This document shows positions 30,938 to 37,915 of a stretch of DNA of 64,000 nucleotides, piece by piece. Source of the stretch: Mesorhizobium sp. M1B.F.Ca.ET.045.04.1.1 (GTDB lineage: Bacteria > Pseudomonadota > Alphaproteobacteria > Rhizobiales > Rhizobiaceae); contig NZ_CP034448.1 in assembly GCF_003952465.1 (NCBI RefSeq), positions 5,867,001-5,931,000 of the forward strand, given 5' to 3'. Both the position numbers and the translations under genes were made by a program. Every line of letters begins with the position of its first letter. Position 1 is the first letter of the stretch. The notes under the pieces were generated by a model, which was not told the DNA's origin, made no database searches, and was given only the letters and a program-made list of their open reading frames with translations.

Positions 30938-31210
30938 TCACCCCGCCATCGCGAGCGGCACGGCGCTCTTGTTGGGGATCTGGATGTCGATTTCCAGCGT
31001 CGACATCGTCGCGCCGCGGTCCATCGAGACCTGGAGGTAGTCCTGGTCGATCTGCACGTGCTTGGCGATGACTGCCATGATCTCCTCGCGCAGGATGGAG
31101 ACGAGGTCGGGCTGGCCGCGGCTCTGGCGCTCATAGGCGAGCAGCAGCTGCAGCCGCTCGCGCGCCACCGGGGCGCTGGTGCGCCGCTTGAAGAGGTCGA
31201 GGATGCTCAT
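30938..31210 (-). CDS. minE: Cell division topological specificity factor MinE
   Basis: A protein of 90 residues. The N-terminal MSILDLFKRR with SAPVARERLQLLLAYERQSR is the membrane-binding and MinD-activating segment; the C-terminal part (DLVSILREEIMAVIAKHVQI, then VSMDRGATMSTLEIDIQIP) forms the dimer. MinE sets the oscillation that keeps MinC/MinD away from midcell. It overlaps minD by 4 bases (ATGA) and is the last of minC-minD-minE on the minus strand. Confidence 0.95.
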   Translation of the reverse strand: MSILDLFKRRTSAPVARERLQLLLAYERQSRGQPDLVSILREEIMAVIAKHVQIDQDYLQVSMDRGATMSTLEIDIQIPNKSAVPLAMAG

Positions 31211-32022
31211 GCCGCCCTCCTTCCGAGCAGCCGGTCGAGGAAGCCCTTGCGTTCGAAGGGGACGACCACCGGCAGGTCCTCGCCTTCCAGGCGTCTTGCC
31301 GCTTCGAGATAGGCCTTGGCGGCTGAATTGGTCGGTTCCGACAGCGTCACCGGCGCGCCGAGGTTCGAGGCCCTCAGCACATCCTGGCTTTCCGGGATGA
31401 TGCCGAGCAGCGGCGTCGACAGGATCTCCAGCACGTCGTCGATCGACAGCATCTCGCCGCGCGAGGCGCGCGCCGCGTCATAGCGGGTGACCAGCACGTG
31501 CTTCTGGATCAGCTCGCCCTGCTCGGCCTTCATGGTGCGGGCGTCGAGCAGGCCGATGATGCGGTCGGAGTCGCGCACTGAGCTGACTTCCGGGTTGGTG
31601 ACGATGACCGCCTCGTCGGCGAAGCGCATGGCGAGCTGGGCGCCGCGCTCGATGCCGGCCGGGCTGTCGCAGAAGACATAGTCGAAGACGGAACGCAGCC
31701 GGGCGATGACTTCGGCCACGCCTTCTTCGGTCAGGGCGTCCTTGTCGCGCGTCTGCGATGCCGGCAGCAGGTAGAGCGTTTCCAGCCGCTTGTCGCGGAT
31801 CAGCGCCTGCGAGAGCTTCGCCGAGCCCTGGATGACGTTGACGAGGTCGAACACCACGCGCCGCTCGGCGCCCATGATGAGGTCGAGGTTCCTCAGGCCG
31901 ACGTCGAAATCGACCAGCGCCACCTTCTTGCCGGTCTTGGCCACGGCAGCGCCGAGCGCGGCCGTCGAGGTCGTCTTGCCGACGCCCCCCTTGCCCGAAG
32001 TGACCACGACTACCTTGCCCAT
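31207..32022 (-). CDS. minD: Septum site-determining ATPase MinD
   Basis: A deviant-Walker ATPase of 271 residues: P-loop VVTSGKGGVGKTTS near the start, switch region FVDFDVGLRNLDLIMG-like (LVDFDVGLRNLDLIMGAERR), and the C-terminal amphipathic membrane helix (FERKGFLDRLLGRR). It recruits MinC to the membrane at the poles. The ATG at 32022 lies 8 bases after GGAGG; an in-frame ATG at 32037 would add five residues. A dispersed hairpin element lies between minC and minD. Confidence 0.97.
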   Translation of the reverse strand: MGKVVVVTSGKGGVGKTTSTAALGAAVAKTGKKVALVDFDVGLRNLDLIMGAERRVVFDLVNVIQGSAKLSQALIRDKRLETLYLLPASQTRDKDALTEEGVAEVIARLRSVFDYVFCDSPAGIERGAQLAMRFADEAVIVTNPEVSSVRDSDRIIGLLDARTMKAEQGELIQKHVLVTRYDAARASRGEMLSIDDVLEILSTPLLGIIPESQDVLRASNLGAPVTLSEPTNSAAKAYLEAARRLEGEDLPVVVPFERKGFLDRLLGRRAA

Positions 32023-32091
32023 ATATCCAGCCTCCATTGGCGTTTGTTGTCTTGCGCCGTGGCCAGCACGGCGGATTCAGTCTTTGTTTCG

Positions 32092-32140
32092 ATGCATGTC
32101 GTTTTCCCAAAACCGCCGCGCACTTTTGGGCGACATGCAT
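32092..32140. repeat. Dispersed hairpin element, copy D, between minC and minD
   Basis: ATGCATGTCG, TTTT, CCCAAAA, 11-base loop, TTTTGGG, CGACATGCAT: the 49-base hairpin shared with copies A and C. The upstream part (CGGATTCAG near 32071) is only partly kept. It would form a hairpin in the minC-minD mRNA and may change the ratio of the two products. Confidence 0.9.
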
Positions 32141-32195
32141 TACGACCATCACACACGAAACAGGCCCGAACCTTGCGTCGGCCCTGAACTCAGAT

Positions 32196-33041
32196 TCAGC
32201 CGAGCGGCACCACGCACAGCGCATCGTTGTCGAGGAAGGCCTGCACGGCCTTGCCGCGCGAGACGCCTTCCATTTCCTCGGCCGTGGTGTACCAGCCGTC
32301 GACGGCGAGCAGCTCGGCCTCGTTCTTGCGGCAGAAGATGCGCGCCGAAACATTGCCTTCCGAACCGGCGATCGCCCGGCCGCGCAGCGTGCCATAGACA
32401 TGGATCGAGCCGCCGGCGACAATCTCCGAGCCGGACGCGACCGAGCCCAGCACGATGACATCGCCATGCGGGTGGAAGACCGACTGTCCCGAGCGGATCG
32501 GCGTCTTGATCATCAGCGTGCCGGCGGACGGCTCGTGCCGGGGCGACTCGACCGCCCTGCCAGGCTCTGGCTGCAGCGCCTCAGGCTTTGCCTCGTCGAG
32601 CTTCAACAGCTCATCCTGCTGCGCCCGCACCTGTCCCTGCTGCACATCCTCAACGGTGGCCGTCTCGACCGTGATTTCCTCCGCCTTCGCCTTGCGCGCA
32701 GCCCTGCCCAGCAGACCCTCGGCGGTGGCTTCCTTGGCGCCGGCGAGCAGCGGCGGCAAATCGGGCCCGAGCTCGGCGCCGTCGAGCTCGACGGCGTAGA
32801 CGCGGATGCCGCGCGAGCCGAGCACGCCAACCAGCGCCGCGATCTCCTCCGGCCCCGGCTTCAAAGTGTTCAGATCCAGCACCACCGGGCGGCCGGCGAA
32901 ATAGCCCGGCGAGTTGCCGATCCAGTGATCGAGTCCCTCCAGCCAGTCGTCGATGGGAGCTTCCGGGGTGAGCGTGAAAGCGACGAAGGAGCGGGCGCGG
33001 AAGCGGATGGATTTGTTGTGCAAAGGGGCGGCGAAGGTCAC
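32196..33041 (-). CDS. minC: Septum site-determining protein MinC
   Basis: A protein of 281 residues. The N-terminal FtsZ-inhibiting domain covers about 1-110 (KSIRFRARSFVAFTLTPEAP, then PVVLDLNTLKP); a charged linker follows; the C-terminal beta-helix domain covers about 175-280 (GDVIVLGSVASGSEIVAGGS, VYGTLRGRAIAG), which binds MinD. The start is GTG at 33041. The linker is longer than in E. coli MinC (231 residues in all). A 43-base copy of the 5' coding part is found at 33766-33808. Confidence 0.95.
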   Translation of the reverse strand: MTFAAPLHNKSIRFRARSFVAFTLTPEAPIDDWLEGLDHWIGNSPGYFAGRPVVLDLNTLKPGPEEIAALVGVLGSRGIRVYAVELDGAELGPDLPPLLAGAKEATAEGLLGRAARKAKAEEITVETATVEDVQQGQVRAQQDELLKLDEAKPEALQPEPGRAVESPRHEPSAGTLMIKTPIRSGQSVFHPHGDVIVLGSVASGSEIVAGGSIHVYGTLRGRAIAGSEGNVSARIFCRKNEAELLAVDGWYTTAEEMEGVSRGKAVQAFLDNDALCVVPLG

Positions 33042-33154
33042 GGCCAGGCGAATCCTTACTCAATGGTTAAAGGGTGCCGGGCTAATGGTTAACAAAAGGT
33101 TAATTTCGGGAGGCTTGGCCGTTAAGGAACTGGCGCGGCTAAGTTTTGTGGCGG

Positions 33155-33256
33155 AGCGGTCACACGGCCCGCCGAGGGCCCGGACGAATCGAGCGTGTGA
33201 AGCTCCTAATATACGAAGGGGTGCGACAGCGAGCACCATCTGGACCGCCTTCCAGA
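33155..33256. repeat. TCACAC/GTGTGA inverted-repeat element, copy 1
   Basis: GAGCGGTCACAC at 33154-33165, then a GC-rich part (CGGCCCGCCGAGGGCCCGGA), then GAGCGTGTGAAG and CTCCTAATATACGAAG. TCACAC and GTGTGA pair as outer stem. A second copy with about three quarters identity lies at 34489-34586. Each copy precedes a plus-strand gene (33272 and 34700). Confidence 0.7.
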
Positions 33257-33271
33257 GCAAAGGAGACGGGC

Positions 33272-33727
33272 ATGGGCCTCGGTCGGGAAAGCAGCAAGCG
33301 AGCAGGCAGCAAGCGGGCAGGCAGCAAGCGGACAGGCAGGGCAAGCGCGGCAATCGGCGTGCTGTTGCTGCTTGCAGGATGCATGACGAGCGGCAGGGCC
33401 ACATACCAGACGAGCGGCATAGACCAATGGCTGACAACGGAAAATGCCGACGCGGTCGTCAATGCAATGGCGGCGAAGGGCATGATACCGGCGACCATCG
33501 ACTGCCGGTTCGCCGACACCGCGCCGGGCCAACTGGCCTACGTCTCGAAATTCACCTGGAAGCGCGCCCCGGCAAACACGCGCTACCATTGGGAAATCGG
33601 CGACCCGACCTACCTCGCGAGCAAGGAAGTCAAAGCCAACAGGATTGGGCTGCGGCGGGTGTTTGCGAAGGTGGTGCGGGACCCGGCGAGCGGGCAAAAG
33701 GTTGGATGCTCGATCTGGGCGAGTTAG
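33272..33727 (+). CDS. Small lipoprotein, function unknown
   Basis: A protein of 151 residues. The N-terminus is unusually basic, with three repeats of a five-residue unit (SSKRAGSKRAGSKRTGRAS, encoded by a 15-bp tandem repeat), then a lipobox (VLLLLAGC) with the cysteine to be acylated. The mature part has about 115 residues with two cysteines (ATIDCRF and VGCSIWAS). The ATG at 33272 follows AAAGGAGAC. No family was recognised. It is divergent from minC. Confidence 0.75.
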   Translation: MGLGRESSKRAGSKRAGSKRTGRASAAIGVLLLLAGCMTSGRATYQTSGIDQWLTTENADAVVNAMAAKGMIPATIDCRFADTAPGQLAYVSKFTWKRAPANTRYHWEIGDPTYLASKEVKANRIGLRRVFAKVVRDPASGQKVGCSIWAS

Positions 33728-33765
33728 AGCTGCGGGCGGGATAGGTGGCTGCGACCGCGAGAAGC

Positions 33766-33808
33766 GTCAGCGTGAAGGCGACGAATGAGCGGGCGCGGAA
33801 GCGGATGG
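33766..33808. repeat. 43-bp duplicate of the minC 5' coding part
   Basis: The 43 bases match 32968-33010, which encode part of RFRARSFVAFTLT of MinC, at 40 positions and in the same orientation. The copy has no start codon or ribosome site of its own. It may be a remnant of a recombination or a repeat that was also taken into minC. Confidence 0.6.
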
Positions 33809-33967
33809 TGGCGCCTCGACGCTGGTGCGGCCGCGGGGGTACGGGCGGCGCTGCTCAGGTTCTGCGCGGCGAATGGCTTGAGCCTCAATCGCCCAGGGCG
33901 GACGCACGGGGCCCGCCGGGCGAAACGATGCACTGGACCGCCGAAATGACGACGGCTGCGCTAGCGC

Positions 33968-34399
33968 TCACGAGCCTGCTTTGCCGCGGGTCCGCATTGG
34001 ACGGCGCCCCGAGAGGGCCTCAACCGCTTCTTCGATGCCGACGACCTGCCGTTCGACATCCTCCAGGTAGAGCCGCCCGGCAACGATCTTGCCATCGACG
34101 ATCTCGAACAGCGTGACCCCGCGCACCTCGAACGGCTGGCCGTCGCGGCGGGTACCCGACCAATGCCATTCACTCCAGGTCGTGTCACCCTCTTGGACCG
34201 AGCGCGTGACCGTAGCGCAGAAGTCGGGTATTCCCGCGAACATGGCCTCCCAGTTGGCGCGCATTTGCTCCCGCCCAACGAAAGCCCTGCCGGGGTGCGC
34301 CGGCTGCTCACTGCGATACTTCTCGTGGATGAGAGCGGCGACGGCATCGAGATCGTGTGCGTTCATCGCCCGCACGAGTTGTTCGATCACGTCGCTCAT
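33968..34399 (-). CDS. SnoaL-like (NTF2 fold) protein
   Basis: A protein of 143 residues: MSDVIEQLVRAMNAHDLDAV, then ALIHEKYRSEQPAHPG, the strand TTWSEWHWSGTRRDGQPFEV and FEIVDGKIVAGRLYLEDVERQ. This is the NTF2/SnoaL fold used by polyketide cyclases, isomerases and many orphan proteins. The start at 34399 is the first ATG where similarity begins; the frame is open to 34450. The substrate is unknown. Confidence 0.85.
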   Translation of the reverse strand: MSDVIEQLVRAMNAHDLDAVAALIHEKYRSEQPAHPGRAFVGREQMRANWEAMFAGIPDFCATVTRSVQEGDTTWSEWHWSGTRRDGQPFEVRGVTLFEIVDGKIVAGRLYLEDVERQVVGIEEAVEALSGRRPMRTRGKAGS

Positions 34400-34488
34400 C
34401 GAATCCCGCCGATCGGTTTGCAAGTCTCGGAATTCTAGCGGACTGGTCAAGCGTCGTCCACGATTGCCACCTCAAGGCGGATTTCGCG

Positions 34489-34586
34489 AGCGGTCACACT
34501 GCTTGCCCGGGACCGGCCCGGACGAGCCGGGCGTGTGAAGTTCCTGATGTACGAAGCGAGGTCGCGCCGGCACCCTCTTCCAGGGT
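34489..34586. repeat. TCACAC/GTGTGA inverted-repeat element, copy 2
   Basis: GAGCGGTCACAC at 34488-34499, a GC-rich middle (GCCCGGGACCGGCCCGGA), GGGCGTGTGAAG and TTCCTGATGTACGAAG. It is the second copy of the element at 33155-33256. It lies about 115 bases upstream of the SnoaL gene at 34700. Confidence 0.7.
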
Positions 34587-34699
34587 GGACCTCCGTTCTG
34601 CTCTTGCGCAAGACCCGCGCCGCAGCGCGGTGACACCGCTTGCCGCAGCCGCTATCCTCGAAAACCGCCGGCGTAGCGGAGAGCAAGGGAGATCTTGTC

Positions 34700-35131
34700 A
34701 TGGGACTGGCGGTCAGCAAACCCGAAGATGTCGCGACTGCCTTTGCCGATGCCTGGAACAGGCATGACATGGACGACTTCGCAGCTTTGTTCTCCGAGGA
34801 TGCGAATTTCGTCAATGTCGTAGGCATGTGGTGGAAGAACCGCACCGAGATCGAAGGGGCACACCGCGCAACCCATCAAACCATGTTTCGTGACAGCCGA
34901 TTGGAGGGTGTTGTCTCGTCAGCGGTGGCATTAGCTCCCGGCCTTGCATCGCTGCACTATGCATGGACCTTGACCGGTGCATCCGCCCCGGACGGCTCAC
35001 CCGCCGGAATACGAAAAGGCATTCTGCTTCTGGTTGTGAAGGAAGAACAAGCGGGCTGGCGGATCAAGGTGGCCCAAAACACCGACATTGTTCCAGGGGC
35101 GATTGCTCCCCCTCCGAACGCAAGGCGATAA
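34700..35131 (+). CDS. SnoaL-like protein (SgcJ/EcaC type)
   Basis: A protein of 143 residues with one NTF2-like domain: KPEDVATAFADAWNRHDMDD, FAALFSEDANFVNVVGMWWK (the SgcJ/EcaC-type strand), then RKGILLLVVKEEQAGWRIKV. Members of this group are mostly orphan enzymes or ligand-binding proteins. The ATG at 34700 follows AGGGAGA. It is not similar enough to the SnoaL gene at 33968 to be a recent duplicate. Confidence 0.85.
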   Translation: MGLAVSKPEDVATAFADAWNRHDMDDFAALFSEDANFVNVVGMWWKNRTEIEGAHRATHQTMFRDSRLEGVVSSAVALAPGLASLHYAWTLTGASAPDGSPAGIRKGILLLVVKEEQAGWRIKVAQNTDIVPGAIAPPPNARR

Positions 35132-35573
35132 GCTCGGCCTTCATCTTTTTTGGCCTATTGCCAAGCATCCACTAATTGACCAACCTTGGAGCCATGCGTA
35201 CCCATGGCACGCTTTGGTTCTCGCCTCCGGTCTCGGTCAAGAGCCGCCAAACGGGCGCTCGGAGCGCCGACGGTTGCCGGCCACTGCACCTCAGCGCTAT
35301 AAATAGGCCCAGGACATCGCCTCGCCGCCGCTGACAAAGCGAGCGCAATCCATCGCCTGAACCCGCCCCGGGGCAAAGGCCATTGATAATATTATTTATC
35401 CGCTCCTTGCCGCGACCTTGAACGAGCGCTATGTTTCTCAAATCGATCTTGTGAAACGAATGTTGTTTCCGCGCCGCGGCGCCCTGACGATCTTCCCTCT
35501 CAATTTCGAAGACTGCGACGTTTGGCTTCAAGCCAGGCGGCGATGATTTGCGTCGATTTGAAAGGAAAATCGT
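35132..35573. other. Long leader region of cspA
   Basis: No supported gene. An AT-rich stretch (TTGATAATATTATTTATCC at about 35382-35400) could be a promoter. The distance of about 170 bases from it to the cspA ATG would give a long 5' leader, the usual site of cold-dependent control in csp genes (known for the family, inferred here). Confidence 0.45.
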
Positions 35574-35783
35574 ATGACTACCGGAACCGTGAAGTTTTTC
35601 AACGCCACCAAAGGCTTCGGCTTCATCGAACAGGGCAACGGACAGCCGGACGTGTTCGTCCATATCTCGGCCGTCGAGCGCGCCGGAATGCGTTCCCTCG
35701 CCGAGGGCCAGAAGGTGAGCTTCGACATCGTCAAGGACCAGCGGAACGGCAAGAGCTCCGCGGAGAATCTGCAGGCGGCCTGA
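35574..35783 (+). CDS. cspA: Cold shock protein
   Basis: A protein of 69 residues that is one cold shock (OB-fold) domain: MTTGTVKFFNATKGFGFIEQ with RNP1 (KGFGFI) and DVFVHISAVERAG with RNP2 (VFVHI). It binds single-stranded RNA or DNA and melts mRNA structure. AAAGGAAA lies before the ATG. A terminator follows 65 bases after the stop. Rhizobia have several csp paralogs; not all are cold-induced. Confidence 0.95.
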   Translation: MTTGTVKFFNATKGFGFIEQGNGQPDVFVHISAVERAGMRSLAEGQKVSFDIVKDQRNGKSSAENLQAA

Positions 35784-35847
35784 CGCCGTGCGTCCATGGC
35801 CTTTGACCACGGATGTACTGGCATCTGGCCTTGGAGCACTTGGAGGA

Positions 35848-35877
35848 GGTCGGGGCTTGCCCCGGCCTTCTTCGTTT
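35848..35877 (+). terminator. Rho-independent terminator after cspA
   Basis: GGTCGGGG, loop CTTG, CCCCGGCC (35848-35867, one G-T pair), followed by TTCTTCGTTT. It separates cspA from the small gene at 35896. Confidence 0.75.
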
Positions 35878-35895
35878 CAGATAGCGAGGTAGACA

Positions 35896-36084
35896 ATGGC
35901 CGAAACGGGTTTATTCAAGCCGAAGGGCGACGCCAAGAGCGAAGCCACCGCGAGAACGGCGCGCGCGATAATCGAGGGGGAAGCTGCGGCCCGGCGAGCA
36001 AAGACGGAGCGGCTTCGCGCGGCTAGGCTCGCCCGCGAGCCGGTTGAAGCGCCGCCGAAGAAAAAGCCGTCGAGGCGGAAATAA
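35896..36084 (+). CDS. Small basic helical protein (62 aa)
   Basis: A protein of 62 residues, rich in alanine, arginine and lysine: MAETGLFKPKGDAKSEATAR, a long helix (ARAIIEGEAAARRAKTERLRAAR), and a basic tail (KKKPSRRK). The composition suggests nucleic acid binding (inference). GCGAGGTAG lies upstream. It follows the cspA terminator, so it probably has its own promoter or reads through. No family was recognised. Confidence 0.7.
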   Translation: MAETGLFKPKGDAKSEATARTARAIIEGEAAARRAKTERLRAARLAREPVEAPPKKKPSRRK

Positions 36085-36129
36085 AACGCTTTGGCGGGAC
36101 GAGGAGCCACTGACAAGCTGGCGGGACAG

Positions 36130-36162
36130 CACCCCCCTCTGTCCGGCAGGACAGAGGGGGTG
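36130..36162. repeat. CCCCCTCTGTC-family palindrome, short form
   Basis: CACCCCCCTCTGTCC and GGACAGAGGGGGTG form an inverted repeat with a short GGCA centre. Flanks CTGGCGGGACAG and TGAAGGA are the same as around the 48-bp palindrome at 27862. Confidence 0.85.
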
Positions 36163-36308
36163 TGAAGGAACTCGGCGCTGATAGATTTCTTCCGTATTCA
36201 CCTCGCTCGGCGAAGCTGAGGCGGAGAAGGGGAACTGCCGTACGAAAGCCCCTCCCCGCCTCGCTGCGCTCGGCCCTCGCTCCAGCAGGACGAGGGACCA
36301 AGGCTAAC

Positions 36309-36731
36309 TCAAGCGGCCAACTGCGCCTCACGCGCGGCCGCGATCATCACACCCGCCAGCAGGCCGTAAGCCGCCTGCCAGGCTTCGCGCACGTCCTGGG
36401 TGAAAGCCTCGCCGAGGCCGGCGTCCAGCGTCTCGATCAGAGCCTGGCCGACGATCGGATAATGATGCTCCTCGACGCCGTAGCCGACATGGCGCCTGGC
36501 GAGATCCTGCACGGTGGGCAGGATGGTCTCGGCGCGGGAAAGCCCGTGCACGACGAAGCCCAGCGCCGCCATCAGCTTGGCTCCCTGCTTGCTCATGTCG
36601 GCGTGAAACAGCGCCTTGAGGCTGCCGTCGATTGCGAAAAGGCGGTCGTAAAACAGCGCGGCGGCCGCCGTCTTGATCGGCACGACCTCGCGAAAACTAT
36701 CCTGCACGAGCTTGATTTGGTCGGGTGTCAT
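36309..36731 (-). CDS. Single-domain globin (bacterial haemoglobin/hemin receptor type)
   Basis: A globin of 140 residues. MTPDQIKLVQDSFREVVPIK opens helix A; the proximal histidine lies in LARRHVGYGVEEHHYPIVGQ (helix F), and the E-helix region is GAKLMAALGFVVHGL. The type resembles Vitreoscilla-like haemoglobin without a reductase domain. Likely roles are oxygen or NO handling. It is alone; downstream it faces a repeat element. The start is the ATG at 36731; the open frame beyond has no globin similarity. Confidence 0.88.
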   Translation of the reverse strand: MTPDQIKLVQDSFREVVPIKTAAAALFYDRLFAIDGSLKALFHADMSKQGAKLMAALGFVVHGLSRAETILPTVQDLARRHVGYGVEEHHYPIVGQALIETLDAGLGEAFTQDVREAWQAAYGLLAGVMIAAAREAQLAA

Positions 36732-36893
36732 CGACGCGCTCCTCCGCGTTGCTAGGCTCAGAGCATCGGGCTCAAGCGTTTCGCCGGCATGCCGGTTGTG
36801 GAGCGGGTGTGTTTCAGGCTTGTGTCTGTGCGGTATCGGGTTGCAGGGGATGGGTTCGACACCCAAAGCCAACCGGAAACGCACGGCGCGAGG

Positions 36894-36914
36894 CACCCCC
36901 TCTGTCCTGTCAGC
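36894..36914. repeat. CCCCCTCTGTC-family half element
   Basis: CACCCCCTCTGTCCTGTCAG is one arm of the repeat family without its partner. It lies between the globin and the BA14K-type gene. Confidence 0.55.
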
Positions 36915-36945
36915 CCTTTCAGCGGGGCGTGGAACACACCCCACC

Positions 36946-37779
36946 CTACTCGCACTGCCGGCGCGGGCCGCCGTCATAGGGCTGGTAGGTGTTGTCTTGA
37001 GGATTGTATGAGCGGTAGCGGCTGAAGCAGTAGTCGACATGGTCGCCCGACATTTGTGGACCCAAAAGCCGATCCCTGGAGGCCTGCTCCCCAGGCGCGA
37101 TCTCTTCCGGCGGACCGCCATAGGTGGTGGCGTAGCCGTCCCCGGTGGTGGCATAGCCTTCCATCTCGGCCTGGTCGTCGTAGGTCTCGCTTTGATCGGC
37201 CACCCCTGCCTGGTCATTCTGGCGCGCTTCGGTCGAGGCCGTGCTTCCCGGATCGAAATAGGGCGAGATGCAGGGGCGCAGCTCGCCGCTGTAGGAGCGG
37301 TAGCTGTTTTCTTCCGGGCGGTAGCTGCGATAGCGGTTGGCGCACCATTCGAGATGGGCGGCGGGCAATTGCGCCTGCTGATCCGGTGCCCGCTCGGAAG
37401 GCTGGGCGGCCGCATCGGCGTCGGTCTGGCCCATCGGGGAAGCGTCGAGCTTGGAGACGTCGGGCAAGGGCTGCAGCTGGCGCGACGGCGCGGCCGGCGG
37501 CGTTGCGAGGGCCGTGGTCTGCGCACCCGTATCCGCCTTGGCCGTCTCGTCGGCCTTGGCGGGCGTGCCGGCCGCCTGCTGGGCGGGAATGCGCTCGAGA
37601 CCCTGCTTCGCCGGATCGACCGGCTGGGCATCCTTGGTCCACAGCTCGGAAACACCGATCGCCGGCGTCGCCTGGCGCACTGGCTTTGCGGCCAGCAGCC
37701 AGGTGGCGAAGGCAAGCCCGCTGGCGAACACGGCCAAGGTCAGCACGAAGCCGCCGACAATTCCCAACAAAGCCTTCAC
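36946..37779 (-). CDS. Membrane-anchored protein with two BA14K-like motifs
   Basis: A protein of 277 residues. It begins with a signal anchor (LLGIVGGFVLTLAVFASGLA), then a disordered Ala/Pro/Gln-rich region of about 100 residues. Two BA14K-like motifs follow: HLEWCANRYRSYRPEENSYR (about residue 142) and, at the C-terminus, HVDYCFSRYRSYNPQDNTYQ then GGPRRQCE. The known BA14K (Brucella immunoreactive protein) has one such motif with two cysteines; here it is doubled. BA14K proteins are surface or periplasmic and bind mannose-type glycans in Brucella. The duplicate may help it bridge ligands (inference). Confidence 0.8.
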   Translation of the reverse strand: MKALLGIVGGFVLTLAVFASGLAFATWLLAAKPVRQATPAIGVSELWTKDAQPVDPAKQGLERIPAQQAAGTPAKADETAKADTGAQTTALATPPAAPSRQLQPLPDVSKLDASPMGQTDADAAAQPSERAPDQQAQLPAAHLEWCANRYRSYRPEENSYRSYSGELRPCISPYFDPGSTASTEARQNDQAGVADQSETYDDQAEMEGYATTGDGYATTYGGPPEEIAPGEQASRDRLLGPQMSGDHVDYCFSRYRSYNPQDNTYQPYDGGPRRQCE

Positions 37780-37915
37780 GCTGCCGCTCCTTCAGCCTCC
37801 GCTCATAGAATGCGGGGTACGGGATGGAAGTTCCTTGGCCACCATGCAAATGGGGGAAGCAACTGGTCCCTGAGACCGTCGGCGGGACGCGAAGGATCAG
37901 GGCGCTGTTAGTTTC

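Noticed and set aside
30768..33041. minCDE as plasmid-type partition genes
   Set aside because: MinC, MinD membrane helix and MinE are all present with the usual order, so this is the septum site system.
35172..35810. 212-residue minus-strand frame over cspA
   Set aside because: It covers the cspA gene on the other strand and has no motif.
36840..36890. GGGTTCGACACCC near 36853 looks like a tRNA T arm
   Set aside because: No acceptor, D or anticodon stems could be placed around it.
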